Position numbers and translations under genes: made by a program. Positions 1-10,492 of a stretch of DNA of 64,000 nucleotides are shown here, piece by piece; position 1 is the first letter of the stretch; each line of letters opens with the position of its first letter. The stretch comes from Massilia violaceinigra (lineage in GTDB: Bacteria; Pseudomonadota; Gammaproteobacteria; Burkholderiales; Burkholderiaceae_D), in assembly GCF_002752675.1 (NCBI RefSeq), contig NZ_CP024608.1:3968001-4032000 (forward strand). Reading direction: 5' to 3'. Below the pieces are notes generated by a model. That model had not been told where the DNA came from and made no database searches. It was given only the letters and a program-made list of their open reading frames with translations.

Positions 1-2
1 CG

Positions 3-407
3 GCGCTCGCCATTGCGCAGGATGAAAAAGGCTGGCTTCCGCCGGAAGTGATGCAGGACGTCGCCGATTACCTCGGCATGCCCGCCATCGCCGTGCAGGA
101 AGTGGCCACGTTCTACAATATGTACAACGTCAAGCCGGTCGGCAAGTACAAGATCACCGTGTGCACCAACCTGCCGTGCGCCCTGTCGGGCGGCGAGCAC
201 GCCGGTCACTATCTGCAGGAAAAACTCGGCATCGGCTACCGCGCCACCTCGGCCGACGGCCAGTTCACGCTGGTCGAAGGCGAGTGCATGGGCGCCTGCG
301 CCGATGCGCCCGTGATGCTGGTCAATAACAAGCGCATGTGCAGCCTGATGTCGGATAGCAAAATCGATGAATTGATTGATACTCTGGTCGAGGAAGCGAA
401 GAAATGA
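3..407 (+). CDS. nuoE: NADH-quinone oxidoreductase subunit E (5' end missing)
   Basis: Thioredoxin-like 24-kDa subunit of complex I, carrying the N1a [2Fe-2S] cluster in the peripheral NADH-dehydrogenase arm. The frame is open from base 3, so the start lies upstream of the window. The four cluster cysteines are visible in CTNLPC and GECMGAC, and the segment [11 protein letters not shown] is typical of the family. The stop overlaps the start of nuoF by 4 nt (ATGA), which implies translational coupling in the nuo operon. Identity is secure; the gene is only partial because of the window edge. Confidence 0.96.
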   Translation, partial: ALAIAQDEKGWLPPEVMQDVADYLGMPAIAVQEVATFYNMYNVKPVGKYKITVCTNLPCALSGGEHAGHYLQEKLGIGYRATSADGQFTLVEGECMGACADAPVMLVNNKRMCSLMSDSKIDELIDTLVEEAKK

Positions 408-1699
408 CATCCCTCCACTCACGTCACATCGACCCGGTCATCCTGGCCGGCCTCGACGGCCAGAACTGGCACCTGCAGGATTACGTGAACCGCGGCGGCT
501 ATTCCGCGCTGCGCCGCATCCTGGAAGAGAAAATCACGCCGGAAACGATCATCGCCGAACTGAAAGCCGGTTCCCTGCGCGGCCGCGGCGGCGCCGGTTT
601 CCCGACGGGCCTGAAGTGGAGCTTCATGCCACGCCAGTTCCCGGGCCAGAAATACCTCGTCTGCAACACCGACGAAGGCGAGCCGGGCACGTTCAAGGAC
701 CGCGACATCATTCGCTACAATCCGCACGCGCTGATCGAAGGCATGGCCATCGGCGCCTACGCGATGGGCATCACGGTCGGCTACAACTACATCCACGGCG
801 AAATCTGGGCCGAATACGCGCGCTTTGAAGACGCACTGGACGAGGCGCGTGCCGCCGGCTTCCTGGGCGACAAGATCATGGGCAGCGAATTCAACTTCCA
901 GCTGCACGCCGCGCACGGCTACGGCGCCTACATCTGCGGCGAAGAAACCGCGCTGCTCGAATCGCTCGAAGGCAAGAAGGGACAGCCGCGCTTCAAGCCG
1001 CCGTTCCCGGCTTCGTTCGGCCTGTACGGCAAGCCGACCACGATCAACAACACCGAAACGTTTGCCGCCGTGCCGTTCCTGCTGAACATGGGTGGCGAGA
1101 AATACGCCGCCATCGGCAAGCCGAACAATGGCGGCAGCAAGATTTTCTCGATCTCGGGCGACGTCAACCTGCCGGGCAACTACGAAGTGCCGCTCGGTAC
1201 GCCGTTCGCCAAGCTGCTGGAACTGGCTGGCGGCATGCGCGGCGATAAAAAGATCAAGGCGGTCATTCCCGGCGGTTCGTCCGCCCCGGTGATCCGCGGC
1301 GACGTCATGATGAACACCGATCTCGACTACGATTCGATCGCCAAGGCCGGCTCGATGCTCGGTTCGGGCGCCGTGATCGTCATGGACGAGACGCGCTGCA
1401 TGGTCAAGTCGCTGCTGCGCCTGTCGTATTTCTATTATGAAGAGTCTTGCGGCCAGTGCACGCCGTGCCGCGAAGGCACGGGCTGGATGTACCGCATGGT
1501 CCACCGCATCGAGCACGGCCAGGGCCGTCCCGACGACCTGGACATGCTCAACTCGATCGCCGACAACATCCAGGGCCGCACCATTTGCGCCCTCGGTGAT
1601 GCGGCGGCGATGCCGGTACGCGCTTTCGTGAAGAACTTCCGCGAAGAATTTGAATATCACATCGAGCACAAGCACTGTCTGGTGCCCGCTTATATCTAA
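404..1699 (+). CDS. nuoF: NADH-quinone oxidoreductase subunit F
   Basis: The 51-kDa subunit that binds NADH and FMN and holds the N3 [4Fe-4S] cluster, at the electron entry point of complex I. The glycine-rich FMN/NADH region [13 protein letters not shown] lies near residue 65. The N3 ligands appear as [15 protein letters not shown] near residue 350, with a further cysteine in [10 protein letters not shown]. At 431 residues it has the normal family length. The ATG overlaps the nuoE stop, and nuoG follows after 15 nt. Confidence 0.98.
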   Translation: MTSLHSRHIDPVILAGLDGQNWHLQDYVNRGGYSALRRILEEKITPETIIAELKAGSLRGRGGAGFPTGLKWSFMPRQFPGQKYLVCNTDEGEPGTFKDRDIIRYNPHALIEGMAIGAYAMGITVGYNYIHGEIWAEYARFEDALDEARAAGFLGDKIMGSEFNFQLHAAHGYGAYICGEETALLESLEGKKGQPRFKPPFPASFGLYGKPTTINNTETFAAVPFLLNMGGEKYAAIGKPNNGGSKIFSISGDVNLPGNYEVPLGTPFAKLLELAGGMRGDKKIKAVIPGGSSAPVIRGDVMMNTDLDYDSIAKAGSMLGSGAVIVMDETRCMVKSLLRLSYFYYEESCGQCTPCREGTGWMYRMVHRIEHGQGRPDDLDMLNSIADNIQGRTICALGDAAAMPVRAFVKNFREEFEYHIEHKHCLVPAYI

Positions 1700-1714
1700 G
1701 GCCAGAGAACTCTC

Positions 1715-4054
1715 ATGGTTGAAATTGAAATTGACGGTAAGAAGGTAGAAGTCCCACCGGGTAGCATGGTGATGGACGCAGCCAACAAGCTGGGCACCTA
1801 CATTCCGCACTTCTGCTATCACAAGAAATTGTCGATCGCAGCGAACTGCCGCATGTGCCTGGTTGAAGTCGAGAAGGCACCGAAGCCTTTGCCGGCTTGC
1901 GCCACGCCGGTGTCGGCGGGCATGATCGTGCGCTCGAACAGCGAGAAGGCGGTACAGGCACAGAAATCCGTGATGGAATTCCTGCTGATTAACCACCCGC
2001 TCGACTGCCCGATCTGCGACCAGGGCGGCGAATGCCAGTTGCAAGACCTGGCGGTTGGCTACGGCAAATCGAACTCGCGCTACGAAGAAGAAAAACGCGT
2101 GGTTCCGCCGAAAGATGCCGGCCCGCTGATCTCGATGCAGGAAATGACCCGTTGCATCCACTGCACCCGCTGCGTGCGTTTCGGCCAGGAAGTGGCCGGC
2201 GTCATGGAACTGGGCATGCTGGGCCGCGGCGAACACGCCGAAATCACTTCCTTCGTCGGCAAGACCGTCGACTCTGAAGTGTCGGGCAATATGATCGACC
2301 TGTGCCCGGTCGGCGCACTGACCTCGAAGCCGTTCCGCTATAGCGCCCGTACCTGGGAACTGTCGCGCCGCAAATCGGTCAGCCCGCACGATTCGCTTGG
2401 CACCAACCTGATCGTCCAGGTCAAGGGCGGCAAAGTCATGCGCGTCTTGCCGCTGGAAAACGATAGCATCAACGAATGCTGGATTTCGGACAAAGACCGT
2501 TTCTCGTACGAAGCGCTGGATAACCAGTCGCGTCTGACCAAGCCGATGATCAAGCAGGGCGGCCAGTGGGCCGAGACCGACTGGCAGACCGCGCTCGAAT
2601 ACGTGGCGCACGGCTTGCGCAATATCAAGCATGAGCATGGCGCCGACAGCATCGCCGCCGTCGCCACCGCGCATTCGACCGTCGAAGAGCTGCATTTGCT
2701 GCAAAAGGCGATCCGCGGCATCGGTTCCGAGAACATCGACTTCCGCCTGCGCCAGAGCGACTTCGCGCTGGACGGCCAGGTCACGCCATGGCTGGGCATG
2801 CCGATCGCCGAACTCTCGACGGTCAAGCGCGCCCTCGTCATTGGTTCGTTCGTGCGCAAGGATCACCCGCTGGTCGCCACGCGCCTGCGCGCCGCGGTCA
2901 AGAGCGGCGCCAAGCTGTCGCTGGTGCACGCGTCGGATGACGAACTCTTGATCCCGACCGCCAACAAGATCATCGCCGCGCCGTCCGACTGGCTGGCCGC
3001 CTTGTCAGGCATCGTTGCCGCTGTCGCCGCCGCCAAGGGCGTGGCCGCCCCAGCCGGTTTCGAATCGATTGAAGCCACCGACGCCGCCAAGGCCATCGCC
3101 GCCAGCCTGAACACCGGCGACGAGAACCTGCCGGGCGTGGTCTTGCTGGGCAACGCCGCCGCGCACCACCCGCAAGCGTCCGCGCTGCATGCGGCTGCGC
3201 AGTGGATCGCCGAACAGACCGGCGCCAAGTTCGGCTACCTGACGGAAGCTGCCAACACGGTTGGCGGTTACCTGGTCGGTGCATTTGCCAAGAACGCGGT
3301 TCCGGTTTTCTCGGCACCGAAAAAAGCTTACGTGCTGCTCAACGCCGAGCCCGAGCTCGATTGCGCCAACCCGCAGCAAGCCCGCGCCGCGCTCGATAGT
3401 GCCGAAATGGTCGTCGTCATGTCGGCCTTCCAGCATGGTTTCGAGTACGCCGACGTGCTGCTGCCGATTTCGCCATTCAGCGAAACCTCGGGCACCTTCG
3501 TGAACTGCGAAGGCCGCGCGCAAAGTTTCAACGGCACCGTCAAGCCGCTCGGCGACACCCGTCCGGCATGGAAAGTGCTGCGCGTGCTGGGCAACCTGCT
3601 GGGCCTGTCCGGTTTTGAATACGACACCTCCGAAGCGATCCGCGACGAGCTGTTCGGCAAAGGCGTGACCGACCTCTCGGCCAAGCTGAACAACACCGGC
3701 AAGGCCGCCCTGAAGTCCGCGACCTTCGGCACCAGTGGTGCCCTCGAGCGCGTGACCGACGTGCCGATCTATTTTGCCGACGCCATCGCGCGCCGTTCCG
3801 AGCCGCTGCTGCGCACCGCCGACGCCAACGCGCCGCTGGTCACCCTGCCGTCCGCCCTGGCCGAGAAGCTTGGCGTGCAGGCTGGTGCCAGAGTCTTGGT
3901 GTCGCAGGGTTCCGGCTCCGCGATCCTGGTGGCCGGCATCGATGCGCGCCTGCCGGCGAACACCGTGCGTGTCGCCTCGGCCCACCCGCTGACCGCCACG
4001 CTGGGCGCGATGTTCGGTGCTATCACAGTTGAAAAAGCAGGGGAGGGGGTCTGA
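1715..4054 (+). CDS. nuoG: NADH-quinone oxidoreductase subunit G
   Basis: The 75-kDa Fe-S subunit of complex I (779 residues), passing electrons from N3 towards NuoB. It has an N-terminal [2Fe-2S] ferredoxin domain ([15 protein letters not shown], then CATPV), a His/Cys-ligated cluster region ([14 protein letters not shown]) and a [4Fe-4S] region (CIHCTRC, later DLCPVGAL). A molybdopterin-oxidoreductase-like domain fills the rest. The extra off-path N7 cluster of E. coli needs a CxxCxxxC group around residues 220-260, and I do not see one here. The last base of the TGA is the first base of the nuoH ATG. Confidence 0.98.
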   Translation: MVEIEIDGKKVEVPPGSMVMDAANKLGTYIPHFCYHKKLSIAANCRMCLVEVEKAPKPLPACATPVSAGMIVRSNSEKAVQAQKSVMEFLLINHPLDCPICDQGGECQLQDLAVGYGKSNSRYEEEKRVVPPKDAGPLISMQEMTRCIHCTRCVRFGQEVAGVMELGMLGRGEHAEITSFVGKTVDSEVSGNMIDLCPVGALTSKPFRYSARTWELSRRKSVSPHDSLGTNLIVQVKGGKVMRVLPLENDSINECWISDKDRFSYEALDNQSRLTKPMIKQGGQWAETDWQTALEYVAHGLRNIKHEHGADSIAAVATAHSTVEELHLLQKAIRGIGSENIDFRLRQSDFALDGQVTPWLGMPIAELSTVKRALVIGSFVRKDHPLVATRLRAAVKSGAKLSLVHASDDELLIPTANKIIAAPSDWLAALSGIVAAVAAAKGVAAPAGFESIEATDAAKAIAASLNTGDENLPGVVLLGNAAAHHPQASALHAAAQWIAEQTGAKFGYLTEAANTVGGYLVGAFAKNAVPVFSAPKKAYVLLNAEPELDCANPQQARAALDSAEMVVVMSAFQHGFEYADVLLPISPFSETSGTFVNCEGRAQSFNGTVKPLGDTRPAWKVLRVLGNLLGLSGFEYDTSEAIRDELFGKGVTDLSAKLNNTGKAALKSATFGTSGALERVTDVPIYFADAIARRSEPLLRTADANAPLVTLPSALAEKLGVQAGARVLVSQGSGSAILVAGIDARLPANTVRVASAHPLTATLGAMFGAITVEKAGEGV

Positions 4055-5145
4055 TGGCTCTGCCTGAAATGATTGACGGCATCAACGCCTGGGGCGCGAC
4101 CAACGTCGGCTACATCTGGCCGCTGATCTGGACCATGGCCAAGATCATGTGCGTCTTGCTGCCGCTGATGGGCCTGGTTGCCTACGCGACCCTGTGGGAA
4201 CGCAAGCTGATCGGCTGGATCCAGATCCGCGTCGGTCCCAACCGCGTCGGCCCGATGGGTCTGCTGCAGCCGATCGCCGATGCGCTCAAGCTGCTCTTCA
4301 AAGAGATCGTGGTCCCGGCCAAGGCATCGAGCGGCCTGTTCGTGCTCGGTCCGATCATGACCATCATGCCGGCCCTGGCCGCCTGGGTGGTGGTGCCGTT
4401 CGGTCCCGGCATCGCCCTGGCCGACGTCAATGCCGGCCTGCTGCTGCTGATGGCGATCACCTCGATCGAGGTGTACGGCATCATCATCGCCGGCTGGGCG
4501 TCGAACTCGAAATACTCGTTCATGGGTGCGATGCGCGCATCGGCCCAGATGATTTCGTACGAAATTCCCATCGGCTTCGTGCTGGTGGTGATCCTGATGG
4601 TTTCGGGCAGCCTGAACTTCTCCGACATCGTCGCCGGCCAGAACATGGGCTGGGGCGTGGCGCACGGCGTCTCCATGCTGTCGTGGAACGTGTGGCCGCT
4701 GCTGCCGCTGTTCGTGGTCTACCTGACCTCCGGTCTGGCCGAATGCAACCGTTCCCCGTTCGACGTGGTCGAGGGCGAATCGGAAATCGTGGCCGGCCAC
4801 ATGGTCGAGTACTCGGGCATGTCCTACGCCATGTTCATGCTGGCCGAATACGCCAACATGATCCTGATCGGCACCCTGGCATCGATCATGTTCCTGGGCG
4901 GCTGGCACGCGCCGTTCGCCTTCATGGAAGTTGGCGGCGTGCTGGGCGGCTTCCTCGGCTTCTTCTGGCTGTTCGCCAAGGCCTTTGTGATTGTCTCGCT
5001 GTTCATCTGGGTTCGCGGCACCTTCCCGCGCTATCGCTATGACCAGATCATGCGCCTCGGCTGGAAGATTTTCATTCCGATTTGCCTGGTCTGGCTGGTC
5101 CTGGTCGCAGGCTGGATGCAGACATCCTGGAATATTTGGAAGTAA
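4054..5145 (+). CDS. nuoH: NADH-quinone oxidoreductase subunit H
   Basis: Membrane subunit (ND1 family) that helps form the quinone-binding chamber at the junction of the peripheral and membrane arms. The 363-residue protein is very hydrophobic with about eight helices. Family hallmarks are [19 protein letters not shown] near residue 50 and the acidic loop [16 protein letters not shown] near residue 230. The ATG overlaps the nuoG stop by one base, and nuoI follows after 10 nt. Confidence 0.98.
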   Translation: MALPEMIDGINAWGATNVGYIWPLIWTMAKIMCVLLPLMGLVAYATLWERKLIGWIQIRVGPNRVGPMGLLQPIADALKLLFKEIVVPAKASSGLFVLGPIMTIMPALAAWVVVPFGPGIALADVNAGLLLLMAITSIEVYGIIIAGWASNSKYSFMGAMRASAQMISYEIPIGFVLVVILMVSGSLNFSDIVAGQNMGWGVAHGVSMLSWNVWPLLPLFVVYLTSGLAECNRSPFDVVEGESEIVAGHMVEYSGMSYAMFMLAEYANMILIGTLASIMFLGGWHAPFAFMEVGGVLGGFLGFFWLFAKAFVIVSLFIWVRGTFPRYRYDQIMRLGWKIFIPICLVWLVLVAGWMQTSWNIWK

Positions 5146-5155
5146 GGAAGAGATA

Positions 5156-5644
5156 ATGGAACGAGTGAAAGACTTTTTCAGCAGCATGCTGCTGACCGAA
5201 CTGATCAAGGGATTGGCGCTGACCGGACGCTACGCGTTCTCGCGCAAGATCACCGTGCAGTATCCGGAAGAGAAGACCCCGATGTCGCCGCGTTTCCGCG
5301 GCCTGCATGCGCTGCGCCGCTATCCCAACGGGGAAGAGCGCTGCATCGCCTGCAAGCTGTGCGAAGCGGTGTGCCCGGCCATGGCGATCACGATCGAATC
5401 GGAACAGCGCGACGACGGTTCGCGCCGCACGACGCGTTACGACATCGACCTGACCAAGTGCATTTTCTGCGGCTTTTGCGAAGAATCCTGCCCGGTTGAC
5501 TCGATCGTCGAGACGCACGTGCTGGAATACCACGGCGAAAAACGCGGCGATCTGTACTATACGAAAGAGATGTTGCTGGCTGTCGGCGATCGCTACGAAG
5601 GCGACATCGCCGCCGCGCGCGCGGCCGATGCCCCTTACCGCTAG
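5156..5644 (+). CDS. nuoI: NADH-quinone oxidoreductase subunit I
   Basis: The 23-kDa ferredoxin-like subunit with clusters N6a and N6b, relaying electrons to N2. Two classical 4Fe-4S motifs are visible: [12 protein letters not shown] and [13 protein letters not shown] chose the ATG at 5156 because it follows a purine-rich AAGGAAGAG by about 4 nt and gives 162 residues, the normal length. The open frame extends upstream into nuoH but has no better start. A 54-nt gap separates it from nuoJ, one of the larger gaps inside this operon. Confidence 0.97.
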   Translation: MERVKDFFSSMLLTELIKGLALTGRYAFSRKITVQYPEEKTPMSPRFRGLHALRRYPNGEERCIACKLCEAVCPAMAITIESEQRDDGSRRTTRYDIDLTKCIFCGFCEESCPVDSIVETHVLEYHGEKRGDLYYTKEMLLAVGDRYEGDIAAARAADAPYR

Positions 5645-5698
5645 TCGTTAGCCAACGATGTATTTAGCAAATTCAATTGCAAGAACTCTGGGTTAGTT

Positions 5699-6394
5699 AT
5701 GGAATTTAAAACTGTGTTGTTCTACGTGTTCTCGGCGATTATGATCCTCGCCGCGACCCGCGTTATCACCGCCCGCAATCCGGTCCACGCGGCACTGTTC
5801 CTGGTGCTGGCGTTCTTCAATGCGGCCGGCATCTGGATGCTGCTCAAGGCCGAGTTCCTGGCCATCGTGCTGGTGCTCGTGTATGTCGGCGCGGTGATGG
5901 TGCTGTTCCTGTTCGTGGTCATGATGCTCGATATTAATATGGACCGCATGCGGGAGGGCTTCTGGTCCTACCTGCCGCTGGCCACCGGCATCGGCGCGCT
6001 CATCGTGCTGGAAATGGCGGCGGTGCTGTGGCGCGGTTTCATGAAGTTCGAGCAGGAGGCCGAAACGGTCGGCGCGAACATCGGCGGCACCAAGGAATTG
6101 GGCTTGCTGATCTACACCAAGTACATCCTCGGCTTCGAGATCGCCGCGGCGATCCTGCTGGTGGCCATCGTCGCCGCCGTCGCGCTGACCCTGCGCCGCC
6201 GCAAGGACACCAAGGCCTTCAACCCGGGCGATGCCGTGCGCGTCAAGCGTAACGACCGCCTGCGCATCGTGAAGATGGCCACGGTCGACCAGCCCGCCAT
6301 CGACGCGGCATCGAAAGCGGCCGCGCTGGCCGCCGCCGAAGCCCAGGCCGCCACCGCGCCTGACGGCGCTGCCGCTCCCAAGGAGACAAAATGA
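5699..6394 (+). CDS. nuoJ: NADH-quinone oxidoreductase subunit J
   Basis: ND6-like membrane subunit of complex I. The N-terminal half has five hydrophobic helices, including the conserved [19 protein letters not shown] segment with the pi-bulge region. The C-terminal tail from about residue 165 is soluble, first basic and then Ala/Glu/Thr-rich, ending in GAAAPKETK; it makes the protein longer (231 residues) than E. coli NuoJ. The stop overlaps the nuoK start by 4 nt (ATGA). Confidence 0.97.
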   Translation: MEFKTVLFYVFSAIMILAATRVITARNPVHAALFLVLAFFNAAGIWMLLKAEFLAIVLVLVYVGAVMVLFLFVVMMLDINMDRMREGFWSYLPLATGIGALIVLEMAAVLWRGFMKFEQEAETVGANIGGTKELGLLIYTKYILGFEIAAAILLVAIVAAVALTLRRRKDTKAFNPGDAVRVKRNDRLRIVKMATVDQPAIDAASKAAALAAAEAQAATAPDGAAAPKETK

Positions 6395-6699
6395 CCTTAT
6401 CGCTCGCACACTACCTGGTCCTGGGCGCGATCCTGTTCGCGATCTCGATCGTCGGGATCTTCCTGAACCGCAAAAACGTCATCGTCCTGCTGATGGCGAT
6501 TGAATTGATGCTGCTGGCCGTGAATTTGAACTTCATCGCGTTTTCCCACTACCTGGGCGACGCGGCGGGGCAAATCTTCGTCTTCTTCATCCTGACCGTG
6601 GCCGCCGCCGAATCGGCAATCGGCCTCGCGATTCTGGTGGTCATGTTCCGAAACCTGGACACGATCAATGTGGAAGACCTCGATACCCTCAAAGGCTAA
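6391..6699 (+). CDS. nuoK: NADH-quinone oxidoreductase subunit K
   Basis: ND4L-like subunit of 102 residues with three transmembrane helices. It carries the two membrane glutamates of the proton pathway in [13 protein letters not shown] and [11 protein letters not shown]. The start overlaps the nuoJ stop. A 56-nt gap precedes nuoL. Confidence 0.98.
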   Translation: MTLSLAHYLVLGAILFAISIVGIFLNRKNVIVLLMAIELMLLAVNLNFIAFSHYLGDAAGQIFVFFILTVAAAESAIGLAILVVMFRNLDTINVEDLDTLKG

Positions 6700-6755
6700 T
6701 CCGGTCCGTTTGGCGCTTACATTCATACTCGAATACATAACGATTAAGGTTCAAC

Positions 6756-8954
6756 ATGGCGGGGCAACTTCTTAACCCTAACGTCCTTCTTGCCGTACCA
6801 CTGGCGCCGCTGGCTGGTGCTGTGATTGCGGGCTTGTTCGGAACAAAATTCTTCGGTAACCTGGTCGGCCGTAAAACGTCGCATACCGTCACGATTTTGG
6901 GCGTGCTGATCGCGCTGGTCCTGTCGGTGCAGACCTTGATGGCCGTGCTCGACGGCGCCAGCTTCAACGGCACCATCTATAACTGGATGACCGTCGGCAC
7001 GCTGAAAATGGAAGTCGGCTTCCAGATCGATTCGCTGTCGGCGATGATGATGTGCGTGGTCACCTTCGTCTCGCTCATGGTGCACATCTACACCATCGGC
7101 TACATGGCCGAAGATGAAGGCTACAACCGCTTCTTCGCCTACATTTCGCTGTTTACGTTCTCGATGCTGATGCTGGTCATGGCCAACAACTTCCTGCAGC
7201 TGTTCTTCGGCTGGGAAGCGGTGGGCCTGGTCTCCTATCTGTTGATCGGTTTCTGGTACACCCGCCCGACCGCGATCTTTGCGAACATGAAAGCGTTCCT
7301 GGTCAACCGCGTGGGCGACTTCGGCTTCATCCTGGGTATTGGACTGCTGCTGGCGTACGCAGGTTCCATGAATTACACCGAAGTCTTCGCCAAAAAAGAA
7401 GCGCTGGCCCTGATGACCTTGCCCGGTTCGGACTGGATGCTGCTCACCGTTGCCTGCATCTGCCTGTTCATCGGCGCGATGGGCAAATCGGCCCAGTTCC
7501 CGCTGCACGTCTGGCTGCCCGATTCGATGGAAGGCCCGACCCCGATCTCGGCACTGATCCACGCCGCGACCATGGTGACCGCCGGCATCTTCATGGTGGC
7601 GCGCATGTCGCCGCTGTTCGAGCTGTCGGATACCGCGCTCTCGTTCGTGCTGGTGATCGGTTCGATCACGGCGCTGTTCATGGGCTTTTTGGGCATCATC
7701 CAGAACGACATCAAGCGCGTGGTCGCTTACTCGACCCTGTCGCAGCTCGGCTACATGACGGTCGCACTCGGTTCGTCCGCCTACTCGGTCGCCGTATTCC
7801 ACCTGATGACGCACGCATTCTTCAAAGCGCTGCTGTTCCTCGGCGCCGGCTCGGTCATCATCGGCATGCACCACGACCAGGACATCCGCAACATGGGCGG
7901 CCTGCGCAAGTACATGCCGATCACCTGGATCACCGCGCTGCTCGGCTCCCTGGCGCTGATCGGTACCCCGTTCTTCTCCGGTTTCTACTCGAAGGACAGC
8001 ATCATCGAAGCGGTGCACGCGACCCATATCTGGGGCGCTGGCTTTGCCAACTTCGCGGTGCTTGCCGGCGTGTTCGTCACGGCGTTCTACTCCTTCCGCA
8101 TGTACTTCCTGGTATTCCACGGCGAAGAGCGTTTCGGCAAGGCGCATGCGCATGACCATCATGCGCACGACGCGAAGCACGATGCCAAGCACGATGCGAA
8201 GCAAGCCAAGAAGAACGCCAAGAAGAACGCTGCAAAACACGACGCTAAGCACGACGCCAAGCACGCCGATGCGCATGCGCACGCGCACGACTCCGACGCG
8301 CATCACGAAGAGGCTGCGCACGCGCACCACGACGAGGACACGCACGCGCACCACGGCCTGGCCCCGGGCCAGAAGCCGCACGAGTCGCCGCTGGTGGTGA
8401 CCCTGCCGCTGATCCTGCTGGCCATTCCATCGGTGATCATTGGCTTCCTGACCATCGAGCCTATGCTGTTCGGTAAATTCTTCGAGGGTGTCATCACCGT
8501 CGGCGACAACCACGGTGCCATGAAGGCACTGGCCGAAGGCTTCCATGGCCCGGTCGGCATGGTCGTCCACGGCCTGCAAACCGCGCCGTTCTGGCTGGCC
8601 CTGGGCGGCGTGGCCGCGGCTTACTACTGCTACATGATCAATCCGCGTGTACCGGCCTGGTTCTATGCCAAGTTCAAAGCCATCCATACGCTGCTGGACA
8701 ACAAGTACTACATGGACAAGTTCAACGACGTGGTGTTCGCCGGTGGCGCGCGCCTGCTTGGCAACGGCCTGTGGAATATCGGCGACAAGGGCCTGATCGA
8801 TGGCCTGGTCGTCAACGGAAGCGCGAAAGTGGTTGGCTGGTTCTCGTCCATCGTCCGTCTCGGACAGACCGGCTATATCTACCATTACGCGTTCGTGATG
8901 ATCATCGGCGTGCTTGGCGCACTGATGTACTTCCTCCCGTTCTGGCACGCTTAA
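6756..8954 (+). CDS. nuoL: NADH-quinone oxidoreductase subunit L with His-rich insertion
   Basis: Distal antiporter-like, proton-pumping subunit (ND5 family). Conserved features include the glutamate in FGWEAVGLVSYLLIG and the lysine/histidine region SAQFPLHVWLPDSMEGPTP. At 732 residues it is much longer than the roughly 610 residues of E. coli NuoL. Part of the excess is a 71-residue low-complexity stretch, residues 463-533, made of His, Lys, Asp and Ala with DAKH units, followed by HGLAPGQKPHESP. It falls in a soluble loop between transmembrane segments, shortly before the C-terminal helices. Identity is certain; the role of the insertion is unknown. Confidence 0.98.
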   Translation: MAGQLLNPNVLLAVPLAPLAGAVIAGLFGTKFFGNLVGRKTSHTVTILGVLIALVLSVQTLMAVLDGASFNGTIYNWMTVGTLKMEVGFQIDSLSAMMMCVVTFVSLMVHIYTIGYMAEDEGYNRFFAYISLFTFSMLMLVMANNFLQLFFGWEAVGLVSYLLIGFWYTRPTAIFANMKAFLVNRVGDFGFILGIGLLLAYAGSMNYTEVFAKKEALALMTLPGSDWMLLTVACICLFIGAMGKSAQFPLHVWLPDSMEGPTPISALIHAATMVTAGIFMVARMSPLFELSDTALSFVLVIGSITALFMGFLGIIQNDIKRVVAYSTLSQLGYMTVALGSSAYSVAVFHLMTHAFFKALLFLGAGSVIIGMHHDQDIRNMGGLRKYMPITWITALLGSLALIGTPFFSGFYSKDSIIEAVHATHIWGAGFANFAVLAGVFVTAFYSFRMYFLVFHGEERFGKAHAHDHHAHDAKHDAKHDAKQAKKNAKKNAAKHDAKHDAKHADAHAHAHDSDAHHEEAAHAHHDEDTHAHHGLAPGQKPHESPLVVTLPLILLAIPSVIIGFLTIEPMLFGKFFEGVITVGDNHGAMKALAEGFHGPVGMVVHGLQTAPFWLALGGVAAAYYCYMINPRVPAWFYAKFKAIHTLLDNKYYMDKFNDVVFAGGARLLGNGLWNIGDKGLIDGLVVNGSAKVVGWFSSIVRLGQTGYIYHYAFVMIIGVLGALMYFLPFWHA
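8142..8354 (+). repeat. Low-complexity His/Lys/Asp-coding repeat inside nuoL
   Basis: Imperfect 12-nt units encoding D-A-K-H (for example cacgatgccaag and cacgacgctaag) recur at about 8177-8263. Alternating Ala-His codons flank them on both sides. The stretch encodes about 21 histidines in 71 residues. The in-frame unit length suggests growth by slippage. Confidence 0.85.
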
Positions 8955-8978
8955 TCAGACACGCAAAGACAACAAAAC

Positions 8979-10484
8979 ATGATGCAGTCTACGATTTCTA
9001 ACTTCCCTCCGTATCTGAGCCTGGCGATCTGGCTCCCGATCGTCCTTGGCGCGGCCATTCTTGCGATAGGCCGCGACGACAAGCCGGGCATGACCCGGTG
9101 GATGGCGCTGATCGCCTCCATCGCCAGCTTCCTGGTGACGCTGCCGCTGATCCAGCACTTCGATAACGTCGCTCACGGCATGCAGTTCGTCGAAAGCACG
9201 CCGTGGATCGGCCGCTTCAACATCATGTACTCGCTGGCGATCGACGGCCTGTCGCTGTGGTTCGTGCCGCTGACGGCTTTCATCACCGTGATCGTCGTGA
9301 TCTCGGCCTGGGAAGTGATCGAAAAGCGCGTGGCCCAGTACATGGGTTCCTTCCTGATTTTGTCGGGCCTGATGATCGGCGTGTTCTGCGCCATGGACGG
9401 CTTGCTGTTCTACTTCTTCTTCGAAGCGACCCTGATCCCGATGTTCATCATCATCGGCGTGTTCGGTGGCGAGAATCGCGTGTACGCGTCGTTCAAGTTC
9501 TTCCTGTACACCTTCCTCGGTTCGCTGCTGACGCTGGTCGCGATCATCTACCTGTACAACGTCTCGGGCGGCAGCTTCGACATCCTGACGTGGCACAAGC
9601 TGCCGCTGACGATGAAAGAGCAGATCTTCATCTTCCTGGCCTTCCTGATGGCGTTTGCCGTCAAGGTGCCGATGTTCCCGGTCCACACCTGGCTGCCGGA
9701 CGTCCACGTCGAAGCGCCAACGGGCGGTTCGGCCGTGCTGGCCGCGATCATGCTGAAACTGGGCGCGTACGGCTTCCTGCGTTTTTCGCTGCCGATCACC
9801 CCTGACGCATCGCACTACATGGGCGGCTTCATCATCACCCTGTCGCTGATCGCCGTGATCTACATCGGCCTGGTGGCGCTGGTCCAGAAGGACATGAAAA
9901 AACTGGTCGCCTATTCGTCGATCGCGCACATGGGTTTCGTGACCCTGGGCTTTTTCATGTTCAACCAGATGTCGGTGTCGGGTGGCATCGTGCAAATGAT
10001 CTCGCACGGCTTCATCTCGGGCGCCATGTTCCTGTGTATCGGCGTTCTGTACGACCGCATGCACTCGCGCCAGATCGCCGACTACGGAGGGGTGGTCAAC
10101 CGCATGCCCAAGTTCGCCGCCTTTATCGTGCTGTTCTCGATGGCCAACTGCGGCCTGCCGGCGACCTCCGGTTTCGTGGGCGAGTTCATGGTCATCCTGG
10201 GCGCCGTCGAATTCAATTTCTGGATCGGCATGCTGGCGGCGACCGCCCTGATCTTCGGCGCGGCTTACTCGCTGTGGATGGTCAAGCGCGTTGTCTTCGG
10301 CGCTGTCGCCAACAAGCACGTCGCCGAACTGACGGACCTGAACACGCGCGAATTCGTCATGCTCGGCATCCTGGCCATCGCCGTGATCGCCATGGGCCTG
10401 TACCCGGCGCCGTTCACGGACACGATGCAAACCTCGGTCGCGGACCTGCTCCAGCATGTCTCCGTGTCGAAACTGCCGCAATAA
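8979..10484 (+). CDS. nuoM: NADH-quinone oxidoreductase subunit M
   Basis: Antiporter-like, proton-pumping subunit (ND4 family), 501 residues and about 14 helices. Key elements are the glutamate in [12 protein letters not shown] near residue 145, the lysine of [19 protein letters not shown] and the later [12 protein letters not shown]. The start is MM; the second ATG (8982) is equally possible. The gap to nuoN is only 8 nt. Confidence 0.97.
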   Translation: MMQSTISNFPPYLSLAIWLPIVLGAAILAIGRDDKPGMTRWMALIASIASFLVTLPLIQHFDNVAHGMQFVESTPWIGRFNIMYSLAIDGLSLWFVPLTAFITVIVVISAWEVIEKRVAQYMGSFLILSGLMIGVFCAMDGLLFYFFFEATLIPMFIIIGVFGGENRVYASFKFFLYTFLGSLLTLVAIIYLYNVSGGSFDILTWHKLPLTMKEQIFIFLAFLMAFAVKVPMFPVHTWLPDVHVEAPTGGSAVLAAIMLKLGAYGFLRFSLPITPDASHYMGGFIITLSLIAVIYIGLVALVQKDMKKLVAYSSIAHMGFVTLGFFMFNQMSVSGGIVQMISHGFISGAMFLCIGVLYDRMHSRQIADYGGVVNRMPKFAAFIVLFSMANCGLPATSGFVGEFMVILGAVEFNFWIGMLAATALIFGAAYSLWMVKRVVFGAVANKHVAELTDLNTREFVMLGILAIAVIAMGLYPAPFTDTMQTSVADLLQHVSVSKLPQ

Positions 10485-10492
10485 AGAAGACT

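Noticed and set aside
419..2929. Very long minus-strand open frame across nuoF-nuoG
   Set aside because: It is antisense to two certain complex I genes. High GC leaves the antisense frame free of stops; the product is His/Arg/Ala-rich with no recognisable domain.
8142..8354. Repeat cluster considered as a CRISPR-like array
   Set aside because: Units are 12 nt, in frame, contiguous and without spacers; they encode a protein insertion in nuoL.
6744..8948. 734-codon minus-strand frame opposite nuoL
   Set aside because: Mirror of nuoL codons; composition is His/Arg/Asp/Val-rich and no motif is present.
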